From Burkholderiales bacterium (lineage in GTDB: Bacteria; Pseudomonadota; Gammaproteobacteria; Burkholderiales; Burkholderiaceae_C): a DNA stretch of 64,000 nt. The stretch covers positions 62,001 through 126,000 of the forward strand of contig JAUVWL010000001.1 in NCBI GenBank assembly GCA_030604135.1, in the 5' to 3' direction. A program made the translations under genes and the position numbers. Shown here one piece after another: positions 52,190-61,719 of the stretch (position 1 is the stretch's first letter; every line of letters starts with the position of its first letter). The notes under the pieces were generated by a model that worked only from the letters and a program-made list of their open reading frames with translations, was not told the DNA's origin and searched no databases.

Positions 52190-53239
52190 ATGTGGAGTCG
52201 GCGCGCCTGGCTCGGCGCGGGGTCGTCGCTGCTGTTGGGCTCAGTGGCAAATGGTGCGCTCGGACAGGGGGTGAGCGAGCGCGGTCGGCAACGGACCCCC
52301 GTCACGCTGGCGGTCGAGGACCGTCAGGCGTTCTGCTACCTGCCGCTGACCATTGCCGAGCGCATGGGGCACTTCACCGTACAAGGGCTGGATGTGCAGG
52401 TGGTGGACACCCAGGGCCCGGAGCGGGCCTTCAAGCTGCAGCATGCAGGCACTGCGCAGGCGATATCGGTACCCTACAGTGCCGTTATCGCACTGCAGGC
52501 CAGAGGGCATCGGTTGCAGTCTGTTGTGTTGCTGGGACGGGCGCCCCAACTGGTGCTGGGGGTGTCCACGCGGTCGCTTGGCCATTTCCGTGACTGGCGC
52601 GACCTGAGAGGCAAGCGCATGGCGATTCCTGCCGCGGGTTCGGGACCGCATCGCATGGCGCGGGTCCTGCTGGCGCGTTCGGGCATCCATTCCGCCGACG
52701 AGGTGCGGTTCGTTGCGTTGCCAGACGCCGATGACGCGGCCAGGGCGTTTCGCTCGGGCGCAGTGGACGCCCTGTGTTACCCGGATCCAGTGATGACCCA
52801 GCTGGAGCAGGAGGGTGTGTTGCGTGTTGTCGCCGATACGCGCACACCCAGAGGCAGCGAGGAGGTGTTTGGTGGCCCGATGCCAGCGGGCTGCATCTGT
52901 CTGTCTGACGAACTGATCAAGGCCCAGCCCGCGGTCTGTCAGGCCCTGGCAGACGCGACGGTGATGGCCCTCAAATGGTTGCAGACCGCAGGACCCTCCG
53001 ACATCATCAAAGTGGTGCCCGAGTCTTATTTCCGGGGAGATCGGGCGCTGTATCTGGCGGCATTCGCCCGTGCGCGAGAGGCGTGGACACCCGACGGCGT
53101 GATGCCGGAGCGGGGGCCTGCTGTGGCGGTCAGAACGCTGGCCCAGTTCGATGACTCGGGCGTGCTCCAGCGTGTGCCGTTGGAGAAAACGTTCACCAAC
53201 GAGTTCGCCCGCCGCGCAAAACAAAAGTTTCGTGCCTGA
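52190..53239 (+). CDS. Periplasmic ABC-type substrate-binding protein (SsuA/NMT1-like), orphan
   Basis: A 349-residue exported binding protein of the SsuA/ThiY/NMT1-like class. The N-terminus MWSRRAWLGAGSSLLLG has a twin-arginine pattern (SRRAWL). Mature sequence matches the fold: YLPLTIAERMGHFTVQGLDVQVVD, SVPYSAVIALQARGHRLQSVVLLG, RDLRGKRMAIPAAGSGPHRMARVLL and AFRSGAVDALCYPDPVMTQLE. ATG 52190 has AGGAAGGA at ideal spacing. No permease or ATPase gene adjoins it, so it either uses a system encoded elsewhere or acts as a sensor partner. The ligand (sulfonate, nitrate, pyrimidine precursor, other) cannot be told. Confidence 0.85.
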   Translation: MWSRRAWLGAGSSLLLGSVANGALGQGVSERGRQRTPVTLAVEDRQAFCYLPLTIAERMGHFTVQGLDVQVVDTQGPERAFKLQHAGTAQAISVPYSAVIALQARGHRLQSVVLLGRAPQLVLGVSTRSLGHFRDWRDLRGKRMAIPAAGSGPHRMARVLLARSGIHSADEVRFVALPDADDAARAFRSGAVDALCYPDPVMTQLEQEGVLRVVADTRTPRGSEEVFGGPMPAGCICLSDELIKAQPAVCQALADATVMALKWLQTAGPSDIIKVVPESYFRGDRALYLAAFARAREAWTPDGVMPERGPAVAVRTLAQFDDSGVLQRVPLEKTFTNEFARRAKQKFRA

Positions 53240-53311
53240 CGCGGTGAGTGGCCCTGCACTGGGGTGCCAGGGCCGCTGCATCGAGGCCGGCACCTCTTGA
53301 TACGTCGGCCA

Positions 53312-54922
53312 TCAGTTGCGCGCCGGCTGCTTGCCTTGAGAGCCCGAAGATGCCGGACGCGACGGTGTCTGCCGGCTGGGGGCTTGCGTGGCAGGCGCCT
53401 TGGCACGTGCAGCGGGTTGGGCGGCCGGGCGCGGGGCCGCTTGCGCCGTGGCACGTTGTGGCAGCATCACGGTGAGCAACTGGCCCGCCCGAAGACGGCT
53501 GTTCACGCTCATGTTGTTCCATTGGGCCACATTGACCGGGCTGACGCCATGGCGGCGAGCGAAGGATGTCATGGTGTCGCCTTGGCGCACCGTCAGCCGA
53601 ACCCGCCGCAGGTTGCCACCCTCGGGCTGCAGTGCCAGGCGACCGGAGTCGGCCACGTGTTCCGGAACATCGGCATCGCGTTGACCGTTTCTGGGCACGA
53701 TGAGGCTGGAGCCGGCGCGCACCATCATGCGCGGTGGAATGCTGTTCACCTGACGAAGCTGGGCTTCGGTCATTCCGACGCGTTGCGCGGCCTGGGCCGG
53801 GCTCATGGTGGTGGGCACCACCCAGGCGGTCCAGGTGGCCAGCGGTCCCGTGTGCGACCTGAGGTTGCGCTCGAAGATCTCGGCATTGTCCCAGGGCAGC
53901 AGGATATTGGGCGTGGCAGCGGCCATCACGACCGGCCGGTTCAGTGACGGGTTGAGCGAGCGGAAGTCTGCCAGGTCCACTTCTGCCAGGCGGGCAATCA
54001 GGGACACGTCCATATCCCGTTCCAGGGTGATGGTGTCGAAGAACGGGTGGTTGCCGATCACCGGCAGGTCGACGCCGAATCGCTGGGGATTGGCCATGAT
54101 GTTCTCGACCGCTTGCAGCTTGGGCACGTACTGTCGGGTCTCCTGCGGCATGGTCAGGTCGGTGTAGCCGGTGGGTTTACCCTCGCGCTGGTTGCGCGTG
54201 ATGGCGCGGTTGACGTTGCCTTGCCCCCAGTTGTAGGCCGCGAGTGCCAGATGCCAGTCTCCAAATCGGGCATAGAGCTGCTCAAGGTAGTCCAAAGCGG
54301 CGCGGGTGGAGGCCAGCACGTCGCGTCGGTCGTCGCGAAAGGCGTTCTGCTTGAGATCGAAGGACTGCCCGGTGGCAGGCATGAATTGCCACATGCCGGC
54401 TGCCTGGACGCGAGAAACGGCTTGTGGGTTGAATGCACTTTCGATGAAGGGCAGAAGCGCCAACTCCATCGGCAGGTCACGGCGCTCGACCTCCTCCACG
54501 ATGTGAAAGAGGTATTTGCGCGAGCGCTCCGTCATGCGGAACAGGTAGTCGGGCCGGTTGGCGTACCAACGCTCCTGGTCACGGACCAGGGGTGTGTCCA
54601 GGTCGGTCATGCTCAGACCACGTCGGATACGGTCCCAAAGGTCGGTTGGAGCTGCCAGCGCCACCACCTTGGGGGCTTCTCCGGACACGCTCACAATGTC
54701 GCTCAGGGGGCCCTGGTACACGTGGGGCTGTCGCGTGGCGGCGGGACGTTCTGCCGGCTGGGCTGCACCCGTGCCAGCAGCACCCGATGTGGGTGCAGTG
54801 GGGGCGGAGTCGTCCAGAGAAACCGTGGCACAGCCCGATAAGAGCAGCACAAGCGTCAGTGTGACAAGTGCACGCCAGGCAGGCATTCGGGGAGGGTGAT
54901 TCGGAAGAGTTTGGGCGTTCAT
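53312..54922 (-). CDS. mltD: Membrane-bound lytic transglycosylase D (MltD-like)
   Basis: Outer-membrane lipoprotein that cleaves peptidoglycan glycan strands. The 536-residue product has a lipobox LLSGC (Cys31), a variable region, an SLT domain (about 145-290) with catalytic Glu161 in PFIESAFNP followed by AAGMWQFMPATG and LALAAYNWGQGNVNRAI, and two LysM-like modules (about 370-410 and 445-490). The tail (about 495-536) is Ala/Pro/Gln-rich. The ATG at 54922 overlaps the gloB stop by four bases, suggesting coupling; an in-frame ATG 18 bases further upstream would sit inside gloB. Enteric mltD also adjoins gloB. Confidence 0.93.
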   Translation of the reverse strand: MNAQTLPNHPPRMPAWRALVTLTLVLLLSGCATVSLDDSAPTAPTSGAAGTGAAQPAERPAATRQPHVYQGPLSDIVSVSGEAPKVVALAAPTDLWDRIRRGLSMTDLDTPLVRDQERWYANRPDYLFRMTERSRKYLFHIVEEVERRDLPMELALLPFIESAFNPQAVSRVQAAGMWQFMPATGQSFDLKQNAFRDDRRDVLASTRAALDYLEQLYARFGDWHLALAAYNWGQGNVNRAITRNQREGKPTGYTDLTMPQETRQYVPKLQAVENIMANPQRFGVDLPVIGNHPFFDTITLERDMDVSLIARLAEVDLADFRSLNPSLNRPVVMAAATPNILLPWDNAEIFERNLRSHTGPLATWTAWVVPTTMSPAQAAQRVGMTEAQLRQVNSIPPRMMVRAGSSLIVPRNGQRDADVPEHVADSGRLALQPEGGNLRRVRLTVRQGDTMTSFARRHGVSPVNVAQWNNMSVNSRLRAGQLLTVMLPQRATAQAAPRPAAQPAARAKAPATQAPSRQTPSRPASSGSQGKQPARN

Positions 54923-55692
54923 CGGTAGACGTTTTTCCATTCGCGCAGCACGGCGAACACCTCCACCGGATCGTCCAGCGTGGCGCCGGACCGCAGCGAG
55001 GCAGCTTGGGCAGCTACTGGCAGGTGCGCGCGCAGAAACGGGTTGATCCGTTTCTCCAGACCAATGGAGCTGGGCAGCGTGGGAAAGTTCTGTTCGCGCA
55101 GTTGCCTGCAGTGTCGGATGTGATCGTTCAGGTCGGTGTTGTCCGGTTCGACCGCTTGCGCGAATGACAGGTTCGACAGGGTGTACTCGTGCGTACAGCA
55201 CACCCGGGTGTTTTCGGGCAAAGCGGCAAGGCGGCTCAGCGAGGCCCACATCTGTGCGGGCGTTCCCTCGAACAGACGACCGCACCCTCCTGAGAACAGG
55301 GTGTCGCCGCAGAACAGCAGAGGCGCACCATCCAGCTCATGCAGGTAGTAGGCGATGTGACCCGCGGTGTGCCCGGGTACGTGCATGACGGCGAAATCCA
55401 GCCCGAGTGGCTGTACGTGCTGTCCATCGCAGAGGCGCTCCACGGGCTCGGGCAGTTGTTCGCCTGCCGGACCGAAGACGGCGGCGCCGGTGGCTTCGCG
55501 CAGCATCGGCACGCCACCGGTGTGATCCGGATGGTGGTGGGTCAGGAGGATGGCCTTGAGCTTCACCCGCTCGGCAGCCAGCCAGTCCAGCACCCCCGGC
55601 GCTTCCCCGGGGTCCACGACCAGCGCGTCGGTGCCATCGTGCAGGCACCAGATGTAGTTGTCACTGAACGCTGGAATGGGTCTGAGCACCAT
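54919..55692 (-). CDS. gloB: Hydroxyacylglutathione hydrolase GloB
   Basis: Glyoxalase II, hydrolysing S-lactoylglutathione to lactate and glutathione. The 257-residue product begins MVLRPIPAFSDNYIW, the canonical GloB start, and carries THHHPDHTGG (51-60), VMHVPGHTAGH, CGDTLFSGGCGR and CTHEYTLSN, giving the full dinuclear metal set. The C-terminal domain ends with NPFLRAHLP, a glutathione-binding region. The frame is open upstream but ATG 55692 gives the family length. It is divergent from the methyltransferase gene. The set gloB, methyltransferase (YafS type), rnhA resembles E. coli gloB-yafS-rnhA. Confidence 0.95.
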   Translation of the reverse strand: MVLRPIPAFSDNYIWCLHDGTDALVVDPGEAPGVLDWLAAERVKLKAILLTHHHPDHTGGVPMLREATGAAVFGPAGEQLPEPVERLCDGQHVQPLGLDFAVMHVPGHTAGHIAYYLHELDGAPLLFCGDTLFSGGCGRLFEGTPAQMWASLSRLAALPENTRVCCTHEYTLSNLSFAQAVEPDNTDLNDHIRHCRQLREQNFPTLPSSIGLEKRINPFLRAHLPVAAQAASLRSGATLDDPVEVFAVLREWKNVYR

Positions 55693-55875
55693 GGACAAGC
55701 TCGCAAGAAAAACGGGGCATGAATGGAGAGCAGGCGAGCCGATGGAGGCCACCACCAACCCGTGCGGCCGCACGGACAGCGCGTGCGAGGGCGTGTAGAG
55801 TTCAGGGCACAACACACATCCCAGTTGCACAAGGCGCCGTACCTGCGGTCCTTGGGCGCGGGTTCACGAGAAGCC

Positions 55876-56682
55876 ATGCCTCCACAAATTATAGGTCTGG
55901 GTGACTGGTTCGCCACCCCGCCGGGGCAGTATCTGCTGGCCTGGGAACAACTGCAATTCGATCTGGCGGTGGTCGACATGTTCGGGTTCAACGCGCTTCA
56001 ACTGGGGCTGCCTGAGTTGCTGACATTGCAATCCAATCGCATGCCCCACCGATGGCTGGCATTGCCTGAAGAATTTGGCGCAGGCACCCCGCCCGCCACG
56101 GTGTCGGTTCCCGGGGCCGGGACCGAACAGCGTGTGCATCTGGTGACCGATGCGGCCGCGCTGCCTTTTCCCGCCGCCAGCCTGGATCTGGTGGTGCTGC
56201 CCCACACGCTGGAACTCAGCGCGGATCCGCACCAGGTGCTGCGTGAGGTCGAGCGCGTGCTGGTGCCCGAGGGCAGGGTGGTCATTTCGGCGCTCAACCC
56301 GGTCAGCCTGTGGGGTTGGCGTCAGGGCCGCTCTGGCCTGGCGCGGCGCGTTGGACTTCATGCGCTGGGCGCATCCCACCCGTTTCTGCCCGAAGTCGGG
56401 CAATTCATTGGGCCTTGGCGCCTGCGTGACTGGCTCCGACTGTTGAGTTTTGACGTAGAGTCCGACCGCTACGGGATCTATGGTCCTGCTGTCAGAACAG
56501 ACAAATGGATACACCGGTTCGCCTGGATGGACCGCTTCGGTGCGCGTTGGTGGCCGGTTTTTGGTTCCGTTTATTTCGTGGTGGCTGTCAAACGCGTGAA
56601 AGGCATGCGTCTGCTTGGCCCGGCCTGGCGGCCCCGCAAAGCTGTGCGGGGCGCTTCGGTTCCGGTGGCCCAGCGTCACTGA
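55876..56682 (+). CDS. SAM-dependent methyltransferase, YafS-like
   Basis: A 268-residue class I methyltransferase-like protein of unknown substrate. Visible features are LVTDAAALPFPAASLDLVVLPHTLELSADPHQVLREVERVLVPEGRVVI, the late Rossmann motifs of methyltransferases with the LPHxLE pattern. The N-terminal GxGxG SAM loop is not evident in the usual place, so the domain is diverged. It is flanked by gloB (divergent) and rnhA (same strand, 51 bases on), the same neighbours as E. coli yafS. Extensions (about 165-268) include an aromatic-rich segment RFGARWWPVFGSVYFVVAVKR. Confidence 0.82.
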   Translation: MPPQIIGLGDWFATPPGQYLLAWEQLQFDLAVVDMFGFNALQLGLPELLTLQSNRMPHRWLALPEEFGAGTPPATVSVPGAGTEQRVHLVTDAAALPFPAASLDLVVLPHTLELSADPHQVLREVERVLVPEGRVVISALNPVSLWGWRQGRSGLARRVGLHALGASHPFLPEVGQFIGPWRLRDWLRLLSFDVESDRYGIYGPAVRTDKWIHRFAWMDRFGARWWPVFGSVYFVVAVKRVKGMRLLGPAWRPRKAVRGASVPVAQRH

Positions 56683-56733
56683 AACCGGTGTTTTGTTGTA
56701 ACAGGTCGCCCGGGCAGATGGGCGACCAGAGGG

Positions 56734-57177
56734 ATGGGCATTTTGGACGAGGTGGTGATCTACACGGATGGGGCCTGCAAGGGCAACCCGGGTCCTGGCG
56801 GATGGGGGGTGTACCTGCGCAGCGGTGCACATGAGAAGGAGTTGTGGGGGGGCGAGCGCGAAACCACCAACAACCGGATGGAACTCATCGCTGTGATCGA
56901 GGCTCTCAAGGCCCTCAAGCGGCCATGCAGGGTGCGGCTGTATCTGGACAGCGAATACGTGAGAAAGGGCATCACCGAGTGGATACGGGGGTGGAAAGCC
57001 AAAGGCTGGAAAACCGCTTCGCGACAACCGGTGAAGAACGTTGATCTGTGGCAGGCACTCGATGGGCTGGTCCACGGTGGAGTCCACCAGATCGAGTGGC
57101 ATTGGGTCAAGGGGCACGCCGGTGACCCGGGCAACGAGCGCGCCGATGCGCTGGCCAACCGGGGTGTCCCTGATTGA
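56734..57177 (+). CDS. rnhA: Ribonuclease HI
   Basis: Degrades RNA in RNA-DNA hybrids. The 147-residue product has the catalytic acidic set Asp12 (YTDGAC), Glu50 (NNRMEL), Asp72 (YLDSEYV) and Asp138 (NERADALA), and His128 (VKGHAG). The basic protrusion [20 protein letters not shown] (about 83-102) is present, as in E. coli RNase HI. It follows the YafS-like gene. In E. coli dnaQ is divergent from rnhA; here an RND efflux pair follows. Confidence 0.97.
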   Translation: MGILDEVVIYTDGACKGNPGPGGWGVYLRSGAHEKELWGGERETTNNRMELIAVIEALKALKRPCRVRLYLDSEYVRKGITEWIRGWKAKGWKTASRQPVKNVDLWQALDGLVHGGVHQIEWHWVKGHAGDPGNERADALANRGVPD

Positions 57178-57334
57178 GCGCTGGGCCGGCGTGGCAGCAC
57201 AGCCCGTGGGTTTGGCCAGACGGAAATGCGCGAAAACCAGGACCCTGTTAGAGTCAAATCGGTCCCGGGGGCACCGGACCGATTCGTTTGCGGCCGATGC
57301 AAGTTCCGGTACCTGCTTCGACGGAAGGTGATGG

Positions 57335-58510
57335 ATGACAGGACGTTCGGGTTATCTGGTGGTTGCCGTGCTGGGCATTGCGCTGGCTTCGGGCGCGGCC
57401 TGGTGGTGGCAGAACCAGCGCGGAACCGGCGCGGCTGCGGACAATGCCCCTCCCACCGCAGGGGGTGCGAGCCGCGCTGGCGGGCCCGGCGGGGGCATGC
57501 CCGCCGTTGAGGTGTCGACGGTTCGTCGGGCCGAAATTCAGGACGATGCGCAGGCCGTGGGCACCTTGCGCTCCCGGCAGAGCGTGTCCCTGCGGCCCGA
57601 GGTGAGCGGGCGCGTGGCGAGAATTGCCTTCGAAGAAGGTGCGCGCGTGCGCGCAGGCCAGTTGCTGGTGCAGCTGGACGACGTGCTGCAGCGGGCCGAG
57701 CTGAACCAGGCCGAAGCACAACTGTCGATAGCCAGGGCGAACCTGAAGCGGAACGAAGAGCTGGTCGCTGCCAATTTCCTGGCCCAGCGGGTGCTCGACG
57801 AAAGTCGGGCCAGCCTGCAGGTCGCCGAGGCCCAGGTCGCGCTGGCGCAGGCCCGCTTGCAACGCATGCGCGTCGAGGCCCCTTTCAATGGCACAGTCGG
57901 GCTCTCCAATGTCAGCCTGGGGGAGTTCGTCAAGGACGGTGCCGAGCTGGTGAACCTGGAGGACACCTCCTCATTGACCGTCGATTTTCGGCTGCCTGAA
58001 CGCTACCAGGACCGCGTGGCCAAGGGTCAGGTGGTTCAGGTTCGTCTGGATGCCTTGCCCGGGCGTGAATTCGAGGCACGTGTGCTGGCGGTTGACCCCC
58101 TGCTGGACGCTGAAGGGCGGTCTCTGTCTGTGAGGGCGGTGTTGTCTGGTGGCGATGCCCAGGGTTTGCGTCCCGGCATGTTTGCCCGGGTGCTGGCCAT
58201 TTTCTCCGTCAATGATCAGGCCCTGATGATCCCGGAGGAAGCGCTGCTTCCGCAGGCGGGTCGACAGTATGTGATCAAGCTCGAGGCGGGTGAGGGCGGT
58301 ACAGAGGCGCCGCCGGTCTCCAGGCGGGTGGAAGTGAGCCTGGGTGTGCGCCGCGCGGGACAAGTCCAGGTGCTCGAGGGCGTCGCGGAGGGTGACCGCA
58401 TCGTCGTGGCGGGTCAGCAGCGCCTGCAGCGCGACGGTACGCCGGTTCGTGTGGTCGACATGTCCCGACAGGGCGGCGCGTCGGGTGCCGGTCGCCCGCC
58501 ATCTCCCTGA
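57335..58510 (+). CDS. RND efflux periplasmic adaptor (membrane fusion protein)
   Basis: Periplasmic adaptor linking an RND pump to an outer-membrane channel. The 391-residue product has an N-terminal anchor (about 5-25), a Gly/Ala-rich spacer, then the barrel-sandwich pieces (SLRPEVSGRVARIAFEEGARVRAGQLLVQLDD and RMRVEAPFNGTVGL), an intervening alpha-hairpin (about 115-175), a beta-barrel (TVDFRLPERYQDRVAKGQVVQV) and a membrane-proximal domain. It is followed after 32 bases by the RND gene. No outer-membrane factor is adjacent, so a shared TolC-like channel is inferred. Confidence 0.92.
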   Translation: MTGRSGYLVVAVLGIALASGAAWWWQNQRGTGAAADNAPPTAGGASRAGGPGGGMPAVEVSTVRRAEIQDDAQAVGTLRSRQSVSLRPEVSGRVARIAFEEGARVRAGQLLVQLDDVLQRAELNQAEAQLSIARANLKRNEELVAANFLAQRVLDESRASLQVAEAQVALAQARLQRMRVEAPFNGTVGLSNVSLGEFVKDGAELVNLEDTSSLTVDFRLPERYQDRVAKGQVVQVRLDALPGREFEARVLAVDPLLDAEGRSLSVRAVLSGGDAQGLRPGMFARVLAIFSVNDQALMIPEEALLPQAGRQYVIKLEAGEGGTEAPPVSRRVEVSLGVRRAGQVQVLEGVAEGDRIVVAGQQRLQRDGTPVRVVDMSRQGGASGAGRPPSP

Positions 58511-58542
58511 CCGAACCCGGTTCAGACCCGCCGAAAACGCCC

Positions 58543-61500
58543 ATGCAACTGACCGACATCTCGATCCGCAGGCCGGTGTTCGCCACCGTGCTGTCGATCC
58601 TCATTCTGCTGGTGGGACTGGTGTCCTTCAACGGCCTGACCGTGCGCGAGTACCCCAAGATCGATGAGCCGCGGGTCACGGTGACCACGCGCTTCTCGGG
58701 TGCGTCGAGCGAGGTGGTCGAGTCGCAGGTGACCAACCCTCTGGAGGAGTCTCTGGCGGGTATCGAAGGGGTGGACGTCATCACCTCCATCAGCCGGCAG
58801 GAGCAGAGTCAGATCACCATCCGGTTCAGGCTGGAGCGCGACCCCGACTCGGCCGCAGCCGATGTGCGCGACAAGGTCAGCCGAGTGCGCCAACGTCTGC
58901 CTCAGGGCATTGACGAACCGGTGATTGCCAAGGTCGAGGCCGATGCCTTTCCTGTGGTCTGGATCGTGCTGCATTCCGAGATACACAACCGGTTGCAGCT
59001 CAGCGACATGGCCAACCGCTTGGCCAAGCCTGTGTTACAGACGGCGCCAGGTGCGGCGGAGGTGCGGGTGTATGGCGAGCGCAAATATGCCATGAGGGTC
59101 TGGCTGGACCCCGACCGTCTGGCGGCCTACCGTCTCACGGTCCAGGACGTCGAGGATGCCCTGCGGCGCTCCAACCTGGAGGTCCCCGCCGGCCGCATCG
59201 AGAGCCTGCAGCGGGAGTTCAATGTCACGGCCGCCACAGACCTTCAGACCGTCCAGCAGTTCCGGGACGTCGCCGTGCGCAGTGTGGGTGGACAGGTGAT
59301 TCGCCTGGGCGATGTGGCCGAGGTGGTCGAGGGTCCACAGGACGAGCGGTCCTCGGTCCGATTCAACGGCATCGACTCCATCTCGCTCGGTGTGATTCGG
59401 CAGGCCACAGCCAACCCGCTGGAGCTGTCGGCGGGTGTGCGCCAGTTGCTCGACCGCGTGCGTCAGGATCTTCCGCCCGGGGTGAACGTCGACATCGCCA
59501 ATGACAACTCGGTCTTCATCGACCGATCCATCAAGGCCGTTTACACCACCATCGCGGAAGCGGTGGTTCTGGTGGCCCTGGTGATCTTCGTATTTCTGCG
59601 CACGTTCCGGGCATCGATCATCCCCTTGGTGACCATTCCGGTGAGTCTGATTGGCGCCTTTGCCCTCATGGCCCTGTTCGGTTTTTCCATCAACACGCTG
59701 ACCCTGCTGGCTCTGGTGCTGGCCATCGGCCTGGTGGTCGACGACGCCATCGTGATGCTGGAGAATATCTACCGGCACATCGAGGCCGGCATGAAACCCT
59801 TCGAGGCGGCCATCAAGGGAGCCCGGGAAATCGGTTTTGCCATTGTGGCCATGACGCTCACGCTGGCCGCCGTCTATGCCCCGCTGGCGTTCACACCTGG
59901 TCGCACCGGACGCCTGTTTGCCGAGTTCGCCCTCGCACTGGCCGGTGCCGTTCTGGTGTCGGGTTTCGTGGCACTCACGCTCTCGCCGATGATGTGCTCC
60001 AAACTGCTGCGACACCAGGAGAAGCGCAGCCGCTTCGATCTGGCGATGGAGCGCGGACTGATGGCCTTGACACGAGGCTACGAAGCGGTTCTGGACAAGA
60101 CGCTGCGGCTTCGCTGGCTGGTGGTCGGCATCATGGTCGCCAGTGCCGCCGGCAGCTGGTGGCTGTTGCAGAACATTCGCCAGGAGCTGGCGCCGCTGGA
60201 AGACAGGGGTGTGATTCTGGTCAGCATCAACGGTCCCGACGGGGCCACACTGGCCTACACGCAACGGTACGCCGAGGCGATCGAACGCATGGGGCAGGCC
60301 TATCCCGAGTTCGACCGCATCTTCAGCAACATCGGAAACCCGTCCGTGGCCCAGGGGTCGGTGTTCCTGCGTGCGGCGCCTTGGGAAGAGCGCACCAGGA
60401 CCACGCAAGAGATCGCCCGTGAGCTGGCGCCGCGTATTGCCGGTCTGCCTGGGATCAGTGCCTTCCCCATCACGCCGCCATCGCTGGGCCAGGGATTCCG
60501 CGAACGGCCCGTCAACTACGTCATTGCCACCTCCGACAGCTACGAGAACCTGTCCCAGGTGGTGCTCCGGTTCCAGGAGGCCATGGCGCGTCAGCCGGGC
60601 TTTCTTCAGGTGGACACCGACCTGCGTCTGAACAAACCGGAGATCCGGATGGACGTGGACAGGGAGCGAGCCGCCGACATGGGGGTGAGCGTGGATGCCA
60701 TCGCCCGCACGGTGGAAACCTTGCTTGGTGGTCGCATCGTGACCCGGTACAAGCGCGGCGGAGAGCAATACGACGTGGTGGTGCAGACCGAGTCCTCGCA
60801 GCGCAGCACACCGGAGGACATCGATCGGCTGTTTGTGCGAGGCCGAGGGGGCCAGATGATCCCGTTGGCCTCCCTGGTCACGGTTCGCGAGGTGGTGGTA
60901 CCGCGTGAACTCAACCATTTCGGACAGCGTCGCAGCGCCTCGATCACGGCCAATCTGTCGCCCGAACTGGCGCTGGGCGACGCACTGGCCCTCATGGATG
61001 CCACTGCGCGCGAGATCCTGCCGCCGGGGTACACCACCGACCTCAATGGACAAAGCCGCGAGTTCCGTGATGCCTCGGGCTCTTTGGCGGTGGTGTTTGT
61101 GCTGGCGCTGCTGTTCATCTACCTGGTCCTGGCCGCGCAGTTCGAGAGTTTTGTCGACCCGTTCATCATCATGCTCAGTGTGCCCCTGTCCATGCTGGGC
61201 GCGTTGCTGGCGCTCAAATTCACTGGCGGGACGCTCAACGTGTTCAGCCAGATCGGGCTGATCACACTGGTCGGTCTCATCACCAAGCACGGCATCCTGA
61301 TTGTCGAGTTCTCCAACCAGTTGCGTGAACAGGGCATGGCCAAGCTGGAGGCCACGACACGGGCAGCGGTCTTGCGCCTGCGCCCCATCCTGATGACCAC
61401 CGGGGCCATGGTCCTGGGGGCCATTCCCTTGGCGTTGGCGTCGGGGGCCGGGGCCGAGAGTCGACAGCAGATCGGGTGGGTCATCGTGGGCGGAATGAGT

Positions 61501-61626
61501 CTGGGCTCCCTGCTGACCATCTTCGTGGTGCCGACCATGTACACCTTGCTTTCCCGGGAACGTGCAGTTGGCTCCGAGGCCGTCTTGGACGGTGCCGCTG
61601 TGGAGCGCGCGCCCAAACCTGTCTGA
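58543..61626 (+). CDS. RND efflux transporter, HAE-1-like
   Basis: Proton-driven trimeric inner-membrane pump. The 1027-residue product starts MQLTDISIRRPVFATVLSILI and has the 12-helix RND layout with two large periplasmic loops. The proton-relay pair Asp400-Asp401 sits in GLVVDDAIVMLENIYRH (TM4) and Lys915 lies in TLVGLITKHGILIVEF (TM10), matching AcrB D407, D408 and K940. It partners the adaptor upstream. The substrate class (drug, solvent, lipid) cannot be told. No local regulator is present. Confidence 0.95.
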   Translation: MQLTDISIRRPVFATVLSILILLVGLVSFNGLTVREYPKIDEPRVTVTTRFSGASSEVVESQVTNPLEESLAGIEGVDVITSISRQEQSQITIRFRLERDPDSAAADVRDKVSRVRQRLPQGIDEPVIAKVEADAFPVVWIVLHSEIHNRLQLSDMANRLAKPVLQTAPGAAEVRVYGERKYAMRVWLDPDRLAAYRLTVQDVEDALRRSNLEVPAGRIESLQREFNVTAATDLQTVQQFRDVAVRSVGGQVIRLGDVAEVVEGPQDERSSVRFNGIDSISLGVIRQATANPLELSAGVRQLLDRVRQDLPPGVNVDIANDNSVFIDRSIKAVYTTIAEAVVLVALVIFVFLRTFRASIIPLVTIPVSLIGAFALMALFGFSINTLTLLALVLAIGLVVDDAIVMLENIYRHIEAGMKPFEAAIKGAREIGFAIVAMTLTLAAVYAPLAFTPGRTGRLFAEFALALAGAVLVSGFVALTLSPMMCSKLLRHQEKRSRFDLAMERGLMALTRGYEAVLDKTLRLRWLVVGIMVASAAGSWWLLQNIRQELAPLEDRGVILVSINGPDGATLAYTQRYAEAIERMGQAYPEFDRIFSNIGNPSVAQGSVFLRAAPWEERTRTTQEIARELAPRIAGLPGISAFPITPPSLGQGFRERPVNYVIATSDSYENLSQVVLRFQEAMARQPGFLQVDTDLRLNKPEIRMDVDRERAADMGVSVDAIARTVETLLGGRIVTRYKRGGEQYDVVVQTESSQRSTPEDIDRLFVRGRGGQMIPLASLVTVREVVVPRELNHFGQRRSASITANLSPELALGDALALMDATAREILPPGYTTDLNGQSREFRDASGSLAVVFVLALLFIYLVLAAQFESFVDPFIIMLSVPLSMLGALLALKFTGGTLNVFSQIGLITLVGLITKHGILIVEFSNQLREQGMAKLEATTRAAVLRLRPILMTTGAMVLGAIPLALASGAGAESRQQIGWVIVGGMSLGSLLTIFVVPTMYTLLSRERAVGSEAVLDGAAVERAPKPV

Positions 61627-61707
61627 GCCAAGCTCCGCATGTCGGGACCGGCCCCTGGGTCTGCCCGCGGTAGGGTTGCTGCCTCTGTACACCAGCGATC
61701 GGCGCGG

Positions 61708-61713
61708 TAGCAT
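61708..61713 (+). promoter_or_regulatory. -10-like box of the PaaK-like gene
   Basis: TAGCAT followed by exactly six bases and the ATG at 61720. It has two mismatches from TATAAT and no clear -35, so it is a weak example of the leaderless arrangement seen for clpS. Confidence 0.3.
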
Positions 61714-61719
61714 GCGGCC

